Shown here piece by piece: positions 23,034-36,373 of a stretch of DNA of 64,000 nucleotides. The position numbers and the translations under genes were made by a program. This stretch comes from Sarcocystis neurona (Eukaryota > Apicomplexa > Conoidasida > Eucoccidiorida > Sarcocystidae), in assembly GCA_000727475.1 (NCBI GenBank), contig KL647315.1:696491-760490 (forward strand). Reading direction: 5' to 3'. Position 1 is the stretch's first letter; the number at the start of each line of letters is the position of its first letter. The notes under the pieces are model-generated. The model was not told where the DNA came from. It saw only the letters and a list, made by a program, of their open reading frames with translations, and made no database searches.

Positions 23034-26000
23034 CTGACAGTTCAACGCGCAGGCACCAAAGCGTCCGTATTTACACCTGTATCTACTTCTACATATATAC
23101 AGATATTTACACATATATATATGTATACGCCTGCATCTGCAAGTATCAGAAAGGCGTCTACGCAGACATATACACACATAGAGGCAAGCAGCCTTATACA
23201 CAAATGGGCACCCACCAGAATGTGAACGTTTGAGTATATGTACAGACGGACACAGAGAGAAAGCCAAAGATACCACAAGTACATACTTATATGTGTGCAT
23301 TCGCATATATACTTACACATACCTGTATCTGCACTATCCGCAAGTCTCTGTGCGCCAGCCGTCTCAAAATAGATCGGAAGCACGGCAATTCTTCTACATG
23401 TGTTCGATATACATATATATATACATTACTAGGTAATGGACCTGCATAATTTTATAGACGGATTTAACAGATGCGTGCACGCGTATAATACATAGAAGAA
23501 AAGTATCTGTGATACAGTCTTGTGTGCAGTATGCGTTTTTCTGTACAGAAGTTTCTGTGTCTGTTCACCTGCTGTGTGTGTGCGTAGAGGTGCACGAAAT
23601 ATGTAGGTTTTCAAATTTATAATATGTGGAGACGCAGATACATCCGGAGGTACGGAAAAGTTTCCAGGAGAAAAAAGTCTATTCTCCGCAGACTGATCTT
23701 TCTAAATGCCGGTCAAACACGTTGTACATCTGGGCCACCTATTTACTGCTATAGTGCGCATACTACTCCTGCTGTTGACCGGAGGTTTAACCATCAAGCC
23801 ACTCACCCTTGTGCCCGTATGCCTACTAATTCAGATTCTACGATCGAAAGAAAGTATGAGAAGAAGCATTTCTTCGGGTTCCCCGATCACTCTACAGGTA
23901 CATATCTACGAATTTTACTAGCTGCAGAGTTGCTCCTCAAATCGTAACGACACCAGTCCTGCGATCTGTGTTTGGTGAGCGCCCACATTCCTTCTCACAC
24001 GCGTCATGACCGCGCAAGGAGTGTCAGCTGGTCACATCGATACGTCCAGGCATGTCGGAAGGACTTCCGAAGAGAGGCAAGAAAGAAAAAACAAGGGCGG
24101 GCTGGTCTGCATTGTCAATAACACGCCAAAGAAGAAACAAGATACGGGCGCGTATAAAGCGGGACCAGAACGAGAGAGGGATACACATTTACGCATGTAA
24201 ATATACACGTGAGTGTGTCCACAGAGAGAGACGGAGGGAGATCAGCATATATATGCATATATATAAATATATAGGTACGTATGTATACCTACATGTATAC
24301 CACATATCTAGATATATGTATATATATGAATGAGAGCGATTACGGGATAATTTACCACCGCACCTACAGGTACATACGGAGAATTTAGAAGAAAGTTACC
24401 ATAACAACACCATGAGTATAAGGAACCATTTCTTCACACATCACTGAAGAAGAAGATATCGAAGTGTCCGGCAGAGAGACGCAGAGTGAAGCACGTGTTC
24501 AGCTTAACCAGCGAAGGATGTGTACACATGAACATGCTGCTCACAGCCAGAGTTTCCGCGCTGCCTTCCATCTTTGCGTTCACGACAGCAGCAACATACA
24601 CAGAGCCCTCCGGGTCAACGAAGGTGTCATTCTTCGTCTCCACTATCAGCAGCGCAGGCACCGCGTCGATGTACACCGGGAATGGCTGTGGGGAGTGTGG
24701 GGTCAAGGCTGCTGCGTCCGGAAGCGCCAGGTAGTGGGCCTGCTCCTGCACCGCTGACACCGCGTAAAGCAGCTCGTACGACAGACGGGCCCGCGACTTC
24801 CTCTGCAGCAACAATACGACATCGCAGACGCAGCACCACGACTTCGCAGCCGCCGCAATACGGCTTCACCGCAGCAGCAGCAGCAACACGGCTTCATCGC
24901 AGCCCCCGCACGACGCCACACAGCAGCAAGACGACAGCAGCAGAGAGCTGGTTAGGGCAGCACAAGCACGACGACACGTTAGCAGCCACAGCAACGGCGA
25001 CGCGCAAGTTCCGAACAGCAGCGGCAGCAGCAGCGCCGCAGCACGAACTGCAGCGCACTGGCCATGGATCGCAGCAGGAGAAATACTGGCAGTAGTAGCC
25101 ATTGCTAGGATCATCAATACCAGCGGCACGTCGGCAGTAGTAGTAGTATGGGCGTGTGTGTGTGTGTGTGTGGATATTGCCGTTTATTCCTGTTGTTTTT
25201 GCCTGTTCAGTGGTACGCGTCCTTCAACATACTAGTAAGATGCACGGGAAAGAATACGAACTTACCTGTAGATATCTACTAACACCTTGCTGCCCAGTAC
25301 CTTCCGGCCCATGCGAGACACACCTCTATCTATATACACATCGATATCTATGCATATAACCACAGACATATACACGTTAGAGTTACACTTAACGCTTTAC
25401 CCAAGACCTGTCTACACATGCGTATATATATATATATATATATATTTACGTTTCCATGTACACACGTCAATAGGCGTTCACATACTACGATTGCCCACGG
25501 GGAATCTTTAAACAGTTGTGTTTCCCTACTCTCTCCCAGGCAGAGAGACAATTCCAACACGGTGAACGCCTCATGAGAAAGGCATTGTGCACGCCTCCGC
25601 TACACATACATCAACACAAACAGGCCAATTCATTCGTATACATGGATAGACGTATACACACGTACATACATATGCGTGTGTGTATATCTAGGTACACACC
25701 AAATTTCATCCACTTGTACACAGGCAGTCCGCGTAGGAGCGACCGACACATATATACATATAGATAGTAGGAGGGAGGCATTTGCAGAAACGTGCAGGCA
25801 CACATATACGTATGGACGGCGATATATTTGTATATAAGCATGCAGGGACACACACACACAGACCGAAAGAGGTCAAAACACGTCAGTGTAGAAACAGAGG
25901 CACACAGCGCTGTATCCGGGTGCACTTGGGAAGACGCACGCCGAGCCGCATGCGCTCCCGTAGACTCTGTTGACATGTTGGTGTGTCATAATTCAGACCA

Positions 26001-27504
26001 CGAGCAGCAGCGGCAGTAGCCGTCGGAGCAGGAGCCCCAGCGGACGACGCACACTTGCACATGCAGCAACAGCAGCAGGAGTCTGAGCGCCAACGGAACA
26101 GCACCACCAGCAGCAGGAGGCAAACACGCAACATTCCACGCGGATGTGAAGCCGGCGCAGCTGCAGCGCGAGGAGATGTGGGATGAAGGAGAACAATTCG
26201 GGAAGAAGCAGCAGCAGGAAGTGCACCAGCAGAGCCGCAGAAGTGGTTTGGAAGGCAGCGGCCGCGAAAGCTGCAACCGGACAAACAGCAGCAATAGCAG
26301 CGTCGTCCCAAGAGTAGTGACCTAAGGGGTAGCACCACAACAGCTGCAGCAGTACGCAGAAAACCAACAACCGCCGAAAGGAGGAGGAAAGGAAAGAGTA
26401 AAAAGAAGTAGAAGAACAACAGGAAATAGTGGAGAGACTTACGTTATAGGCGAGAGGGTCATTCTTCATGAGGACATCAAATGCGGGATATAATGGGTTC
26501 TTTGCAGCACTTGCAATCTCGAGAGTAGGCGAGATTGTCGCCAACAGTTTTGCGAAGGGGAGGACCAGGCGATTCTTTTTCTTCATGCGGTCGAGCGCGA
26601 ACATCGGTGCGAGACATATCAATCCTTTTAAGGGGAGTAGCACCTTGTGCTGTTGTGGCTGCTCGCCCTCCTTCTTGTCTTTCTGCTTTTGCTCTTCGCC
26701 GGCCTTCCCCTCCGTTGCCGGCCCCCCTCCCCCTTCCACGTGGGCAGTCTCCTTGTTCTTATCCTTCCCCGTCTCCGTCGTCCCTGCATCCCCTGCAGTT
26801 GGCTTGCCTGATTCCCCTGTCAGTGCCTCTGCGGCTTGGGAGCAGGAGCACTTAGGTGGCTGGTTGCAGCAACTGCACTTGCTGCGGTAATGGCCTCCAG
26901 CGAGGAGCTCGGCAGCTCGCGCAATGGCGCAACCGCCCATAGAAATGCCACACAGATAAATGGGAGCAGCAGCGTCATGAGCGGGCAGCACCTGTTCATG
27001 AAGAAATTGAATAATATCTCGTGGCAAAGCGTCGAAATCAACGAAGTGAGCTCTCTTGCCTTTCAAGCCTTCCGACGCACCAAAGCTCTGCTGGTCCAGC
27101 GCATGGACACTGAAGCCAGCAGCAGCCAGGCGCTGAATCCACGATCCCTCGTATTGCGGCGGCGCCTGGGGCTCCTTGAGGTTGTGGCGGAGATACTCAA
27201 AACGCGCGTGCACGGCATATCCATGCACCAGCACGACCTTTCCACGCACACGCTGCTGGTGCTGCTTCTCCGGATCCCAGTGATAACATGAGAGTTTTAG
27301 ACCGTCCGCATTCACCAGCGTCGACTGATGCAAAGCAGAACCCCCGCTGTTTTTGTACCACTCCTCGATTGTTGCTGTTGCTGTTTCTGCTCCTTCTCCT
27401 GCTACGGCAGCTGCAGCACCAGCAGGACGCGCCTCCGCTGCCTGCTGCAGCGGCGGCACACTCTCTCCGATCCCCCCCCCTGTAGTCTTCACTGCCTCCC
27501 CCAT
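21933..27504 (-). CDS. Monoglyceride-lipase-like alpha/beta hydrolase with long Ala/Glu-rich tail
   Basis: A predicted serine hydrolase of the monoacylglycerol lipase/lysophospholipase group (Hydrolase_4 family), acting on acyl esters. Exons in reading order are 27504-26443, 24802-24602 and 23033-21933, giving about 787 aa. Visible elements are VHGY (residues 93-96, oxyanion region), nucleophile GISMGG with Ser188, NDPLAYN then RKSRARL (the family's NDPL motif, split by intron 1), Asp413 in ETKNDTFVDPEGS and His452 in LDDLWHCF, so the catalytic triad is complete. Two oddities stand out: a Cys- then Lys/Glu/Gly-rich insert of about 85 residues after the nucleophile helix, and about 310 C-terminal residues rich in Ala, Glu and Gln. 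No signal peptide is evident. The start is the first ATG; the frame stays open upstream without another ATG. Confidence 0.88.
23034..24601 (-). other. Hydrolase intron 2
   Basis: 1.57 kb, dominated by TA/CA-rich imperfect repeats (TACATATA-type units) that give misleading Ile/Tyr-rich frames. No other coding signal. Confidence 0.75.
24602..24802 (-). CDS. Hydrolase exon 2 (catalytic Asp exon)
   Basis: The acceptor TGCTGCAG precedes RKSRARLSYELLYAV, which directly continues the family NDPLxY motif. It contains VPALLIVETKNDTFVDPEGS with the acid residue. The 3' end is put at GTGTAT (24601) for phase; the neighbouring GTATGT would break the frame with exon 3. Confidence 0.82.
24803..26442 (-). 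other. Hydrolase intron 1
   Basis: 1.64 kb between GTAAGT and TGCTGCAG. It carries CTG tracts on the sense strand near both ends, a (GT)n tract at 25154-25172 and a (TA)n tract at 25423-25446. Confidence 0.8.
25423..25446 (+). repeat. (TA)n microsatellite
   Basis: Uninterrupted TA units in hydrolase intron 1. Confidence 0.9.
26443..27504 (-). CDS. Hydrolase exon 1 (nucleophile exon)
   Basis: 354 codons ending at NDPLAYN, with a consensus GTAAGT donor at 26442. It includes VHGY, the GISMGG nucleophile elbow and the lid-side insert with a KCSCCNQPPKCSCS cysteine cluster. Confidence 0.9.
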
Positions 27505-28446
27505 CCTCGCAGCAGCATGTGACGCGACGGAAAACGCCAAAATTTGGTGACTTTCGCAGGGAGAAAGAACCGGTGTGTGGAGCGCTTAATTATTAACGGT
27601 CGTGGTTTCACCAGGCCGTCTGCGCTTGGGCGGCATTCGCATGGGTATATGCGCGTGGTGCTTCGTATGTCTGTCTGTTTGTATCTATGTGATCTTGCTA
27701 CCGCGAGCGCTTCAGAGGAGAGAAGGACTGAGATTATCCATGTGCACGCCGACGTACGTGTGTGTGTCTTGCACGTGATCTCTCTCTGTGTGGAGCGAGA
27801 ACCGGAGTTTCTACGCTTGGAGAGGCGCCGACAGCGAGAAGAAGAGTCGAGTGGGAGGTGCACGGGCAGGGAATGGCAGGGAAATGCCGAACAAATGTGT
27901 GCGTTGAGAGATAGAGTGCCGTGGACCCAGTAGACACACAGACGAGACACAGGATAGAGCAGGGGGGCGTCTGCCGACTAGGTTGGTAGGAGGGCGGAAT
28001 GCTTAGACGACTTGCAGAAGGACGCGGCGCAGATAGTGGACGACTGAAAAGGCAGTGCACTGTGTGTATCTACGTATAGTGGTTTTTCCTCCGTGATGCT
28101 GTTACGTGGACAGCAGAGATGTGAATGTGGGTAGACCGCACGACGGCTGGCGAACGAGAAGTAGGAAGAGAAGGCGTCCTCTCTTTATGGACCTTTTTGA
28201 CGCATGATCCACTTGAGAATACACGCATTCATAGCAGCGCGACACACACAAGGACTTGAGCGCTCCGCCGTCCAAAGAATCCGGGCACCTAGGTGTGTTT
28301 CTGTGTGTATGCGAGGGTGTCTACGTAGCTGTCGTGTAGAAACAGCGGGCAACGGTGAGGATTCGCTTCAACGTCCTCAGATGCTCTCTACGCGCAGCTG
28401 CGAGAAGGAAGGTGACGACGCATGTAGTGGATGGCAGAACGCTGAT
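27505..28446. other. Upstream flank of the hydrolase gene
   Basis: The hydrolase promoter and leader are expected here. No gene is supported and no core promoter motif could be assigned. Confidence 0.5.
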
Positions 28447-29804
28447 TCAACGCTGCCGATCGACTTGCAGCAGCAAGGTCTCGTTTTCTCGCTTGGCAGC
28501 TGTCGTGGTCAGCGGCAGTTCCTTCACAAAGCCGCCACGCGCGTGTTGTCTGTGTGGGGAGGCAGCTGCCGCAGAAGTTCGCTGGAGCGCAAGAAGCCAC
28601 GCCGCAGGATTGGCGGAACGAAAGAGGAACAGCACGGCTGCCGCGGCAACAGCGGCAACACTGCCGCTATGCAACAACAGAAAAAGAAGCTGTTGGATTA
28701 AGTAAGAAGAGCACTTGCGACACGCACCGCGCAGCAAAAAGCCGCTGGATCTGCTCGTGCTGCCGGTGCCCCGCTGCTCGCGGATATGGCGCTGTGCTGC
28801 GTCTTCTCGTGCCGCAGCTGCTGCTGCTGCTGGACCCGTTGCTGCTGCTGCTGCCCGCTGCTGTCGCTCAGCAGGGGGAAATTCTAGTAATTTATACACA
28901 GTTGCTGTTGCTGCCGCTGCTGTTGCTGCTGCAGCCAACAACGAAATTGCTGCTGGTTCTTTGGCTCTGCTGCTTCTGTTCCTTGTGCGGACGGTTGGCA
29001 GTGACTGCGCACGCACGCAACGACAGAGGGGGAGCCGAGAATTAAGAAAAAGCTTTCGAAAACGGGTAATAAAATTTTTTCTTTCCAAGCGTTCCGTAAG
29101 GGGTGAATGCTGAGTTTGAGCAAAAGCGGCGGCCCTCCCTCCCCGATGCAGAACGCGGCGGTGATCGGACAGATGCACGAGGTTGTGTGGCCGTGTGGCG
29201 AGCAGGACAGTCGTCGCCGCTCGTGTGTGTATCACGCTCTCTTTGTACGACAACGGCGTCAAATAGACCAGCGGCAGCTGTATTCTTTTTCTCCCCTTAG
29301 AAGATCTAGATGCACTCATTATCAGTATAGGCGACCGCAAACACCATGCTCACGGCCGCTGCTTCTGTATCTGCCCGTCTGCTTCTGTTGGACATCGCCT
29401 CTGCCGCTTCTTCTGTTGATGTCTTCTACTGCAGCAGCTGATGCGTCTGCTGCTGTTGTCGCTTCGCAGCCTGCTGGTCCTCCTCTGCGGTGGCTGCGTT
29501 AAATGCTGCCGTGGCGGTGCAATGACCTCTGAACCACTTCTGACAAGCCTTACGGCCCCACACATTTGGCCACCACACCCCCAGCCGTTTTCGTCGGCTC
29601 GATTGCTGCTGCTCCTGCTGCTGCTGGCAAACGGAGGAAATCCACTGCAGCTGATGCACCACCACCAGCTGCTTCTAAGGGGTTGCTGATATGCCGTCTC
29701 CGTCCTCTGGAGAGTCTGCTTCTGCTGCCGCTCTTGCGGCGTCGAGAAGGGACCGCCAGTTGCACTGGATACTGCAGCCGTTCCGCCACACTGCCGCGAC
29801 GCAA
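28447..29804 (-). CDS. Low-confidence Ala-rich hypothetical gene
   Basis: Two open stretches on the minus strand have non-random, Ala/Gln-rich content. The first, ending near 29554, includes VDFLRLPAAAG and TKTAGGVVAKCVG and is followed by a good GTAAGG donor at 29553. The second, 28447-29340, contains YKLLEFPPAERQQR and AAQRHIREQRG. Triplet repeats lie as CAG on this strand, as in the accepted exons of this window. No domain is recognised, no start was found, and an alternative reading is intron of a plus-strand gene. Confidence 0.22.
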
Positions 29805-29955
29805 GCTGTCTGTTTGTGTGCCGCCGTGGGCGCACGAGGACGTAACCCGCTGCAGCGGTCGCTGGAAGCGTCCTTCTGCCCTGCTGTCAGCGGATGGCGC
29901 TGCTGCTCTGGACGCCGTTTACTTGCCGCTGCTGAGAAGAACAAGTAGAAGATGA

Positions 29956-32418
29956 AGGCCTCTTCTACATCATTGCTGCTGAGCAGGTCGTGTTGCTGCT
30001 GCTCGTGCGAGTAAACGGAACCATCTTTCCCCCTGTGCTTGTGTACTGCTGCTTTTCAATAAATAAGTCTCTGCTAGTGGAGCTGCCGAGCCTGAGTCGC
30101 TGGTGCCGGCCCACTGAAGAGCACGTCCTGCTCTTGCATTTCGACTGTGCTGCTGCAGCAGACACAGCTGTGCAAGAGCACAGCAGAGACTAAGAGAGTC
30201 AACGACTGCAGCAGACGGCAAGCGAATGCAATCAAAATGCAGAGCCCGTGTGAAAAGACATTCACACCTGGTGAAAACACGCAGGAGCACTCAAAGTGAA
30301 CAAAAGGGAAAGACAGCACATACGTGTACAGCAGAGTGTGCAAAAAAGTCTACTACAAGGGTGCCAAGTTTATGGAGAGAGACCGCGTCATGATGCTGGA
30401 TACAAGTGAAAGAGACAGTAAAGTGGAAAAACCAACGCACACTCAAGGTGAAACATAGGGAACGGCGGCACACAGGTGTGCGGCGGAGTGGGTACAAGTT
30501 TACTAGAGGATTGTCGAGTCAGGGAAGAGAGACAACGTCCTGTTGATGCTTGATACGAGTAGAAGTCACAGTCAAAGTCGCACTTAAGAACAGCTACCAC
30601 AGCCTTGTGGCCACTGAATTTTGCTGAAGTGTATCTGTTCTTCACTATGTAATATGCTAGAGGGCACGCACACACAACCAGGGGATACATCAGAAGTTGA
30701 CGGTAGAGTGAAGCGACCTCCCCCTACATTTTCGAACGCGATTGCATTTTCCTGACTGGCAACTTGATGTGTAAGGCTCACAGCTTGCCTCCACGTATGC
30801 GCGACGCTTGCGCACTCCTGCGGTCACGTGCACAGCAGAGTACATACCACTTCCCTAAAGAGGTCTCACAGTGATGAAGAGAGACTGGCTATAGGAAACG
30901 AAAATATACCAACAATGCCAAAGTCTTTGTGAGAGGGTGCATCATTCTACAGGCAGCCGCTTAAGCGGCTGACACGCTGCACTCGTACGGGGATATAGAT
31001 TTGACAAAAGCGTACAGCGTGAAGCTCCAGATGGCGGAGTGCTGAAACACCGCGGCACTCGCGTGGCCTTTCTCATTGAATCTGCGGAGGCATTAATGAA
31101 ACATACTTGCTGCTGCATATACGCGTATACCGCCGAATCTGCCGTTGTTCCTGTGATCTCAATCGTTACGCTTCGAATTCGTCTTCTGATCTTGCATACA
31201 CGTATACGCATAGATAAACGTACCGTTGTGTCTGCTGCCGCTGCTGTTTCCCCAGTGCGTGTAGTTACCTTTCCTGTTCTGTGCGGGCTCAGCTGCACAT
31301 ACACAGCGAAGGTGCTCGTCCTCGAGTCTATGTACAAGAACGTGCAGAATGTGGGAAAATACCAGACAATTACGGATTTGATCTTCATCTCCACACAGCT
31401 GCATCAATGTACAGGCTTGTCCACACTGTATGCAACTGCTAAATATTAGAAAGAAAAAGAAAGAGCGCCTCATGCAGTTAATGGCACGATAGCGTTTCGC
31501 GCAGATCTTTAGGGCACACCGGATTTTCTATCTTGTGGTATAGACACTCATAATGATGCAGCTTATGAAAGTACAGAGGGGAAATGTATGAGGACGCACT
31601 AGTTACTGCAGGGCAGCGCTATCCGAGTAAATCGAGAAGGGAGAGATATGATTGTACAGTTGTGCCTACAAACTAGTACTTTCTTCGTGTATTGAGGTGG
31701 ATGGCGCGCGTGTGTACATCTACGCACAATTGCAAAGGGGTCACAATGTGTTCTACTGCAGAACAAAAGGACCAGATGTATAAGCCAAGGAGGACATTCT
31801 TCGTATGGATACACCTACGTGAGCGTATGAGAACCATGTAGTGTGTAGAGCACTACTTTCACAAGCACGCTATATATGTACCCGAATCGGCAAACGATTT
31901 ACAAATCGGTGCTGTTGAAACATCGCAGTAATAAGACGGTGAGTCACACAAAGGAGTGATATTTGCAGGTACGTGCAGTGGTACAAACGTCCGCAAAATC
32001 TGTATACAGTCGTGAAACCGTGACTTCCGGTTACCAGTAAACTTCTGCGTCTCTACGACTCGAGCCTCTTCAGGGATTCACGAGTCGGTCGCACGCGGGC
32101 AATTAGCTTGTAATAAGTTTGAACTGCAGAGACACTCCAAAATACGTCAGGAAAGCCGGAATCATCGGTTTACTGCGTGCCTGAGACAAAAACGTAGACC
32201 GGCTCGTGAATCCGTAGCGCGTGACTCATAGCTTCCAAATATACACACAAATATATGTATATATATCTATATTTTTACGCACATCCGGATGGATATGTGT
32301 ATGTGTGTGTAGAGAGAGAGAGTGAAAGAGACACAGATATGAAGAGAGCGATTTAAACCACACTTTTGCAACTATGTGTATACGTAACCAGTCCTGACAG
32401 CAGTAGAAACATGCATAC
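29956..32418. other. Region without a supported gene
   Basis: Two overlapping antisense ORFs of about 130-150 codons at 30942-31449 are the only sizeable frames, and neither can be preferred. TA-rich repeats occur near 32.24-32.28 kb. Nothing else was identified. Confidence 0.4.
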
Positions 32419-34182
32419 CTGTGAACAGACCCTCGGGCACTACGTGGACGCGCCCTGTTCATTCGCTTATTCAGTAACACATTCCGCACTCGAAGCTGAA
32501 CAGATTTGGGGGTGTCACCCAACAACGGGTGCACAAGGGGGATTCCAGGAGTCTCATGTTGGTAAAGATGTAGGAGGCCGCGAGAACCTACAGCAACCGT
32601 AGCAGCTGCAGCGGGGTGAAAAGAAGGCCACGCAGGAGGAGGAGCAACACCAATGCAGAAAGGAAACTCTCTGTACTAGTGATGGGCAACTTCTCGGGTG
32701 CTTGCTCGTAAATAGTGGGGCTACAAGTGTTTACCGGGATGGCACACCTGTTGAAGACATTCCCACAGATGTGTAGGGCAAGCTGTACGTAAACAAATGT
32801 TTCTCCCTTCCCTCTCTTTATTTATATACATATGTGTATACACACATGTACAACATACAACGAGAAACAAACAGCGAGAACACATCGTGAGAATAGCAAC
32901 AGCGTCAGCGACAGCCCCGCTGCCGCCGTGCAGGGGGACTGAATTCTCTTCAGCAGTGACACAAGATTAGAAGCCCGCCCCGGCAGCACCTCCAACGTTG
33001 CCTGTCGTGTGCGCTTCTTGGTGCTAAAGACACAAGCCCTCTGTTTTATTGAGCGATGATGAAAGAGAATAGTCGTGCGCGTGAAGACAAATGGCACAGG
33101 TGAGCGCTATACCTTTTGGAAAATCACTCTAAATACTTGTAGGATGAGAGCGCCAAACGCCTTCGCGTGTACACGATCTACGCTTTTTGCACCTACGTAT
33201 ACGTACGTGCATCCACCCGAGTATCTCCCATTGTGGCGAACAAACGTCAACACACAAAGACGAAACACACACTACGTGATACGTTTGAGCTCAGTTTACA
33301 CATGGATCTACATTCATCTGCACGTGTATTATCTCTGTCCTGGTAAAAACAGAGATCCTGGCGACAATACGTTGTTTTTCCCCCTCCATGAGTGTCTGGA
33401 AGAGGAGAAAATGTGAAGCAGCGACGGTAACAAAGAAGACTTCAAGGCGCGCCTCAGACTTCTTGTCAATCTCCCTTATACTCCGGCCTCCATAAGTGAC
33501 GGTACGGGCGTCCGGCATGCACAAGAGGCGCGTAGAAAGTGTGAAAATGTTGGGTAGTGTACAAAATATAATGCGGATGAAGGGGTTCACGAGTCGTACT
33601 TGTAGCAGCGAACCTGCACGTGAATAGATACAGATTTCTCCCTCTTTCTGCGCGTCACTTCAAGCAGCAGCACCAGAGCGTGATAGCATGTAAAAGCTCT
33701 GGTTCCATCTGTGTGTGCTGCTGCCGCATCGTCCGACCAGAATCATTGCCTTGTTCGCTGTCGATAACATAGTAACGCAAGCGTAGGCAGCACACACGCG
33801 AAAAGTACACAGAGATACATTAACGTACCCCGCTGCAGCGACACCTTACACATCCCAGAAGTACGCCAATTCCAGCCAGTATCCATCGGCATTTGAGCCT
33901 CTCTTCAATCTAACTCTGTCTTTCTCTCTCTAAAATATATACATCTCCCCAACTGCACACTCCACGAATGCGGCTTTTCCAGACCAAATGACAACGTTAA
34001 ACTACCTGTAACCTACCCGTGTCACTCCATTTCTGAATGCGTGTGTTACGAGAAGGGCTTCTCCCGTCTGCGCGTGTAGGAACCACTGCATACATCTCTT
34101 TCTCTTCATACGTAGAGAAAAATTCCCACTGTACCATGTTTACCGCTGCACGCCGGGGGTGGACATCATCTCGAACAAGCGA
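32419..34182 (-). CDS. Possible fragmented gene with a KH-like RNA-binding motif
   Basis: The segment 33432-33540 (minus) encodes GGRSIREIDKKSEARLEV, closely resembling the helix-turn and second strand of a KH domain. The preceding residues (VTYGG) do not make a clean GxxG loop, so the loop may be split by an intron. Other exon-like pieces on the same strand are 34182-34144 (acceptor TCTCTACTAG after a CTG-rich tract, donor GTAAAC, SLVRDDVHPRRAA), about 33006-32940 (ATLEVLPGRASNLVSLLKRI, compatible with the end of a KH fold) and 32495-32419 (acceptor CTGTTCAG, donor GTATGC, LRVRNVLLNKRMNRAR). The joins were not proven, and no start or stop is assigned. An RNA-binding role is inference from one motif. 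Confidence 0.3.
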
Positions 34183-36162
34183 CTAGTAGAGAGCAACAGC
34201 AGCAGTGCAGTCATCTGCTTCGGGTAAATGCGCAGCAAAGTAATGTTTACAACTGCGTGAATTCGTAAAGACTCTCTACACACAGGTGCAATATTTGATT
34301 GTTTACAGCTAAGAAGGCGGTAGGATGGGGGAGATTCACCGGCTGCAGTAATATTCGCGCTGGTAAAAGGCAGCCCCCTTCATGAGTCGCCCCCGCCCTA
34401 GGCAAAGCTAGAGCCTACTGACTGTTTTCTCTTCAGTTTTTACTATTGCGTAAATACACCCACACATGCCTGTATACATTCATATATATATACATACATA
34501 TATGTACGTTTGCGAATATGTGTGCCCTATGCCTCCGCCTATCTGTCTCCCACATTATATCAATCTCTGTGCGCATACGTGTAGTCAGAATACAAATGAT
34601 TACTAGTTGGTAATGGAAAAAAACTGTACCCTTCCGTTCTACTGCATATGCGAACTAAGGCACACTAATGCCTTGCGCCGCTGTACTCAATTCGCAGCTG
34701 GTGCAACAACTTTCCCGTGTGCGTGCACTTTAGTCCGTAGGTTCGCACACATCAAAGTAAACACGCACATGCCTCGCTGCACGGATGCAAACAAGAAAAT
34801 ATCTATGTGGGTATGTGTCGGTGTCCTCCTGGAAAAGACACGCAGAATTGTGGCACACCGAAGTTGTAGATTCTCCTTTTGCGTCAACCACACTAGTGTG
34901 TTTGTGCCAAAAAGAATAAGCATGGTAGCTCTTGTAGTGGTAGGAACGGCAGCAGCATCGCCGCGGAAAAGCCGTTTGTTCTGCCGTACGATCCAGTGTT
35001 CACGACATTAGCGACCGCCGAGTGTAGTTAAGAAGGTCAGTTCGTTTCCTGGAACGGCGGCAGCTGCGGCAGGAGGCAAGAGTTGCCGCTGCTTCTTTCT
35101 CACTGTTACCGTCAACACCTTCTCCTGCGGCTGTCTGAAGAAGCGAAGAGAAGCGACAACACGACTCAGTAGAGCGCACGCGCAGTTGTTAGTGGTAATC
35201 TTTTGAATGCGTGCGTGCCTGCGTAGACGCACACGTGTTCATGTTTGTGTATGCAAGTTCTTCTATACATCTACCGAGATGCAGTGGTATGCGAGTATTT
35301 GTGTGCGCGTGACAGGAACAGCAGCAACAGTAGGGTGCGCACCGTTGCGTGTCTGCGCCTCTTCTGTACTATGACCTATTGAGGGAGTTTTGGTTGGACT
35401 CCACACACCGGATATATACACGTAATCAACTGGACGTGCGCAAAGATACACAAATATAGGCAGTACGCAGACACACACACACACACACACACCGAAATAT
35501 ATCCACACATGTATACATGCTCATGAACACGCATACTGATCCACTGCTTCAGGCGTACGTAGAGGTATGTGAGTGTGACCCGTTGTTCGCCGTGCAGAAA
35601 AATATGTACGTACAACAGAGAAATGAATACAGGTGTGCGTTTTTTGCTAATTTATTGCAGCGGGGTGCGTACTGTTGGGTGAGAAGCGACACCGGTTTTT
35701 CTGTGCAGAGCAGAGGATCTGCGCGTCCAAGTCGTCCACACTTCCGTCTTTCCCCAGCCCCGCTGCGCATGCAGCATGAGCAGCAGAAGCACCAACAGAC
35801 GCACGACAACAAGTGACGGCACTAACAGCGACAGGTGTGTTAGCAACCGGAGAAGTTGCGCGACGTTCAGCTGCAGCAGCGCATGCTGGAAGCAGCAGCA
35901 TCAGCGGCGCAACGGTCGGTCGTAGCAGGATCCGCTGCCGCAGCAATGTGTGATGTGGTTCTGGCGAGCAGCACGCTTTCGAGGCGAGAAGGACGAAGAC
36001 GGCCGCAGGTCTTATGGGACGAAATCTTGTGAGCTTTTCTTCTCTCAAAACAACTGCCTCTTTGAAAAGGAAACAGTCGTGATACGGAAGTCTCCGACTT
36101 ATCGAAAGGAAAAGAGTGTGGTCGGGAAAGAGACGGCTGTGAGGTGGAATTCTCTGAATTTT
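34183..36162. other. Region between the KH-like fragments and the Myb gene
   Basis: No supported gene. It contains TA/CA-rich repeats near 34.46-34.52 kb, an (AC)n tract at 35471-35492 and short CTG tracts (minus sense) at 35.87-35.95 kb that could be intronic. Confidence 0.4.
35471..35492 (+). repeat. (AC)n microsatellite
   Basis: Eleven uninterrupted AC units in non-coding sequence. Confidence 0.95.
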
Positions 36163-36373
36163 TTAGTCGGGTAGCAGGCACCAAGCGTTCGTGGCACGGT
36201 TAAAGACGACGTGTTGGTGGGTCAGGAGATTCACCCACTTGTCCTTCAGCTGCAAATTTGTGCGATTGCCTAGCTCTGCGCTGTAGTGGTCGGCTATCAG
36301 ACGCCAGTTACCAACTCCCACGCGATTCACCGCTTCAACAAACACTGCCGTCTCCTCTCGACTCCACCGAAGC
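36163..36373 (-). CDS. Myb gene exon 2 (telobox Myb domain)
   Basis: The acceptor GTTGCAG ends at 36374, then one base plus 69 codons and TAA. It contains the whole Myb repeat from RWSREE to LKDKWVNLL and a short tail ending CLLPD. Confidence 0.85.

Noticed and set aside
30942..31449. Overlapping antisense ORFs of 150 (minus) and 136 (plus) codons
   Set aside because: Both look equally non-repetitive but neither shows a recognisable motif or flanking gene structure, so no call is made.
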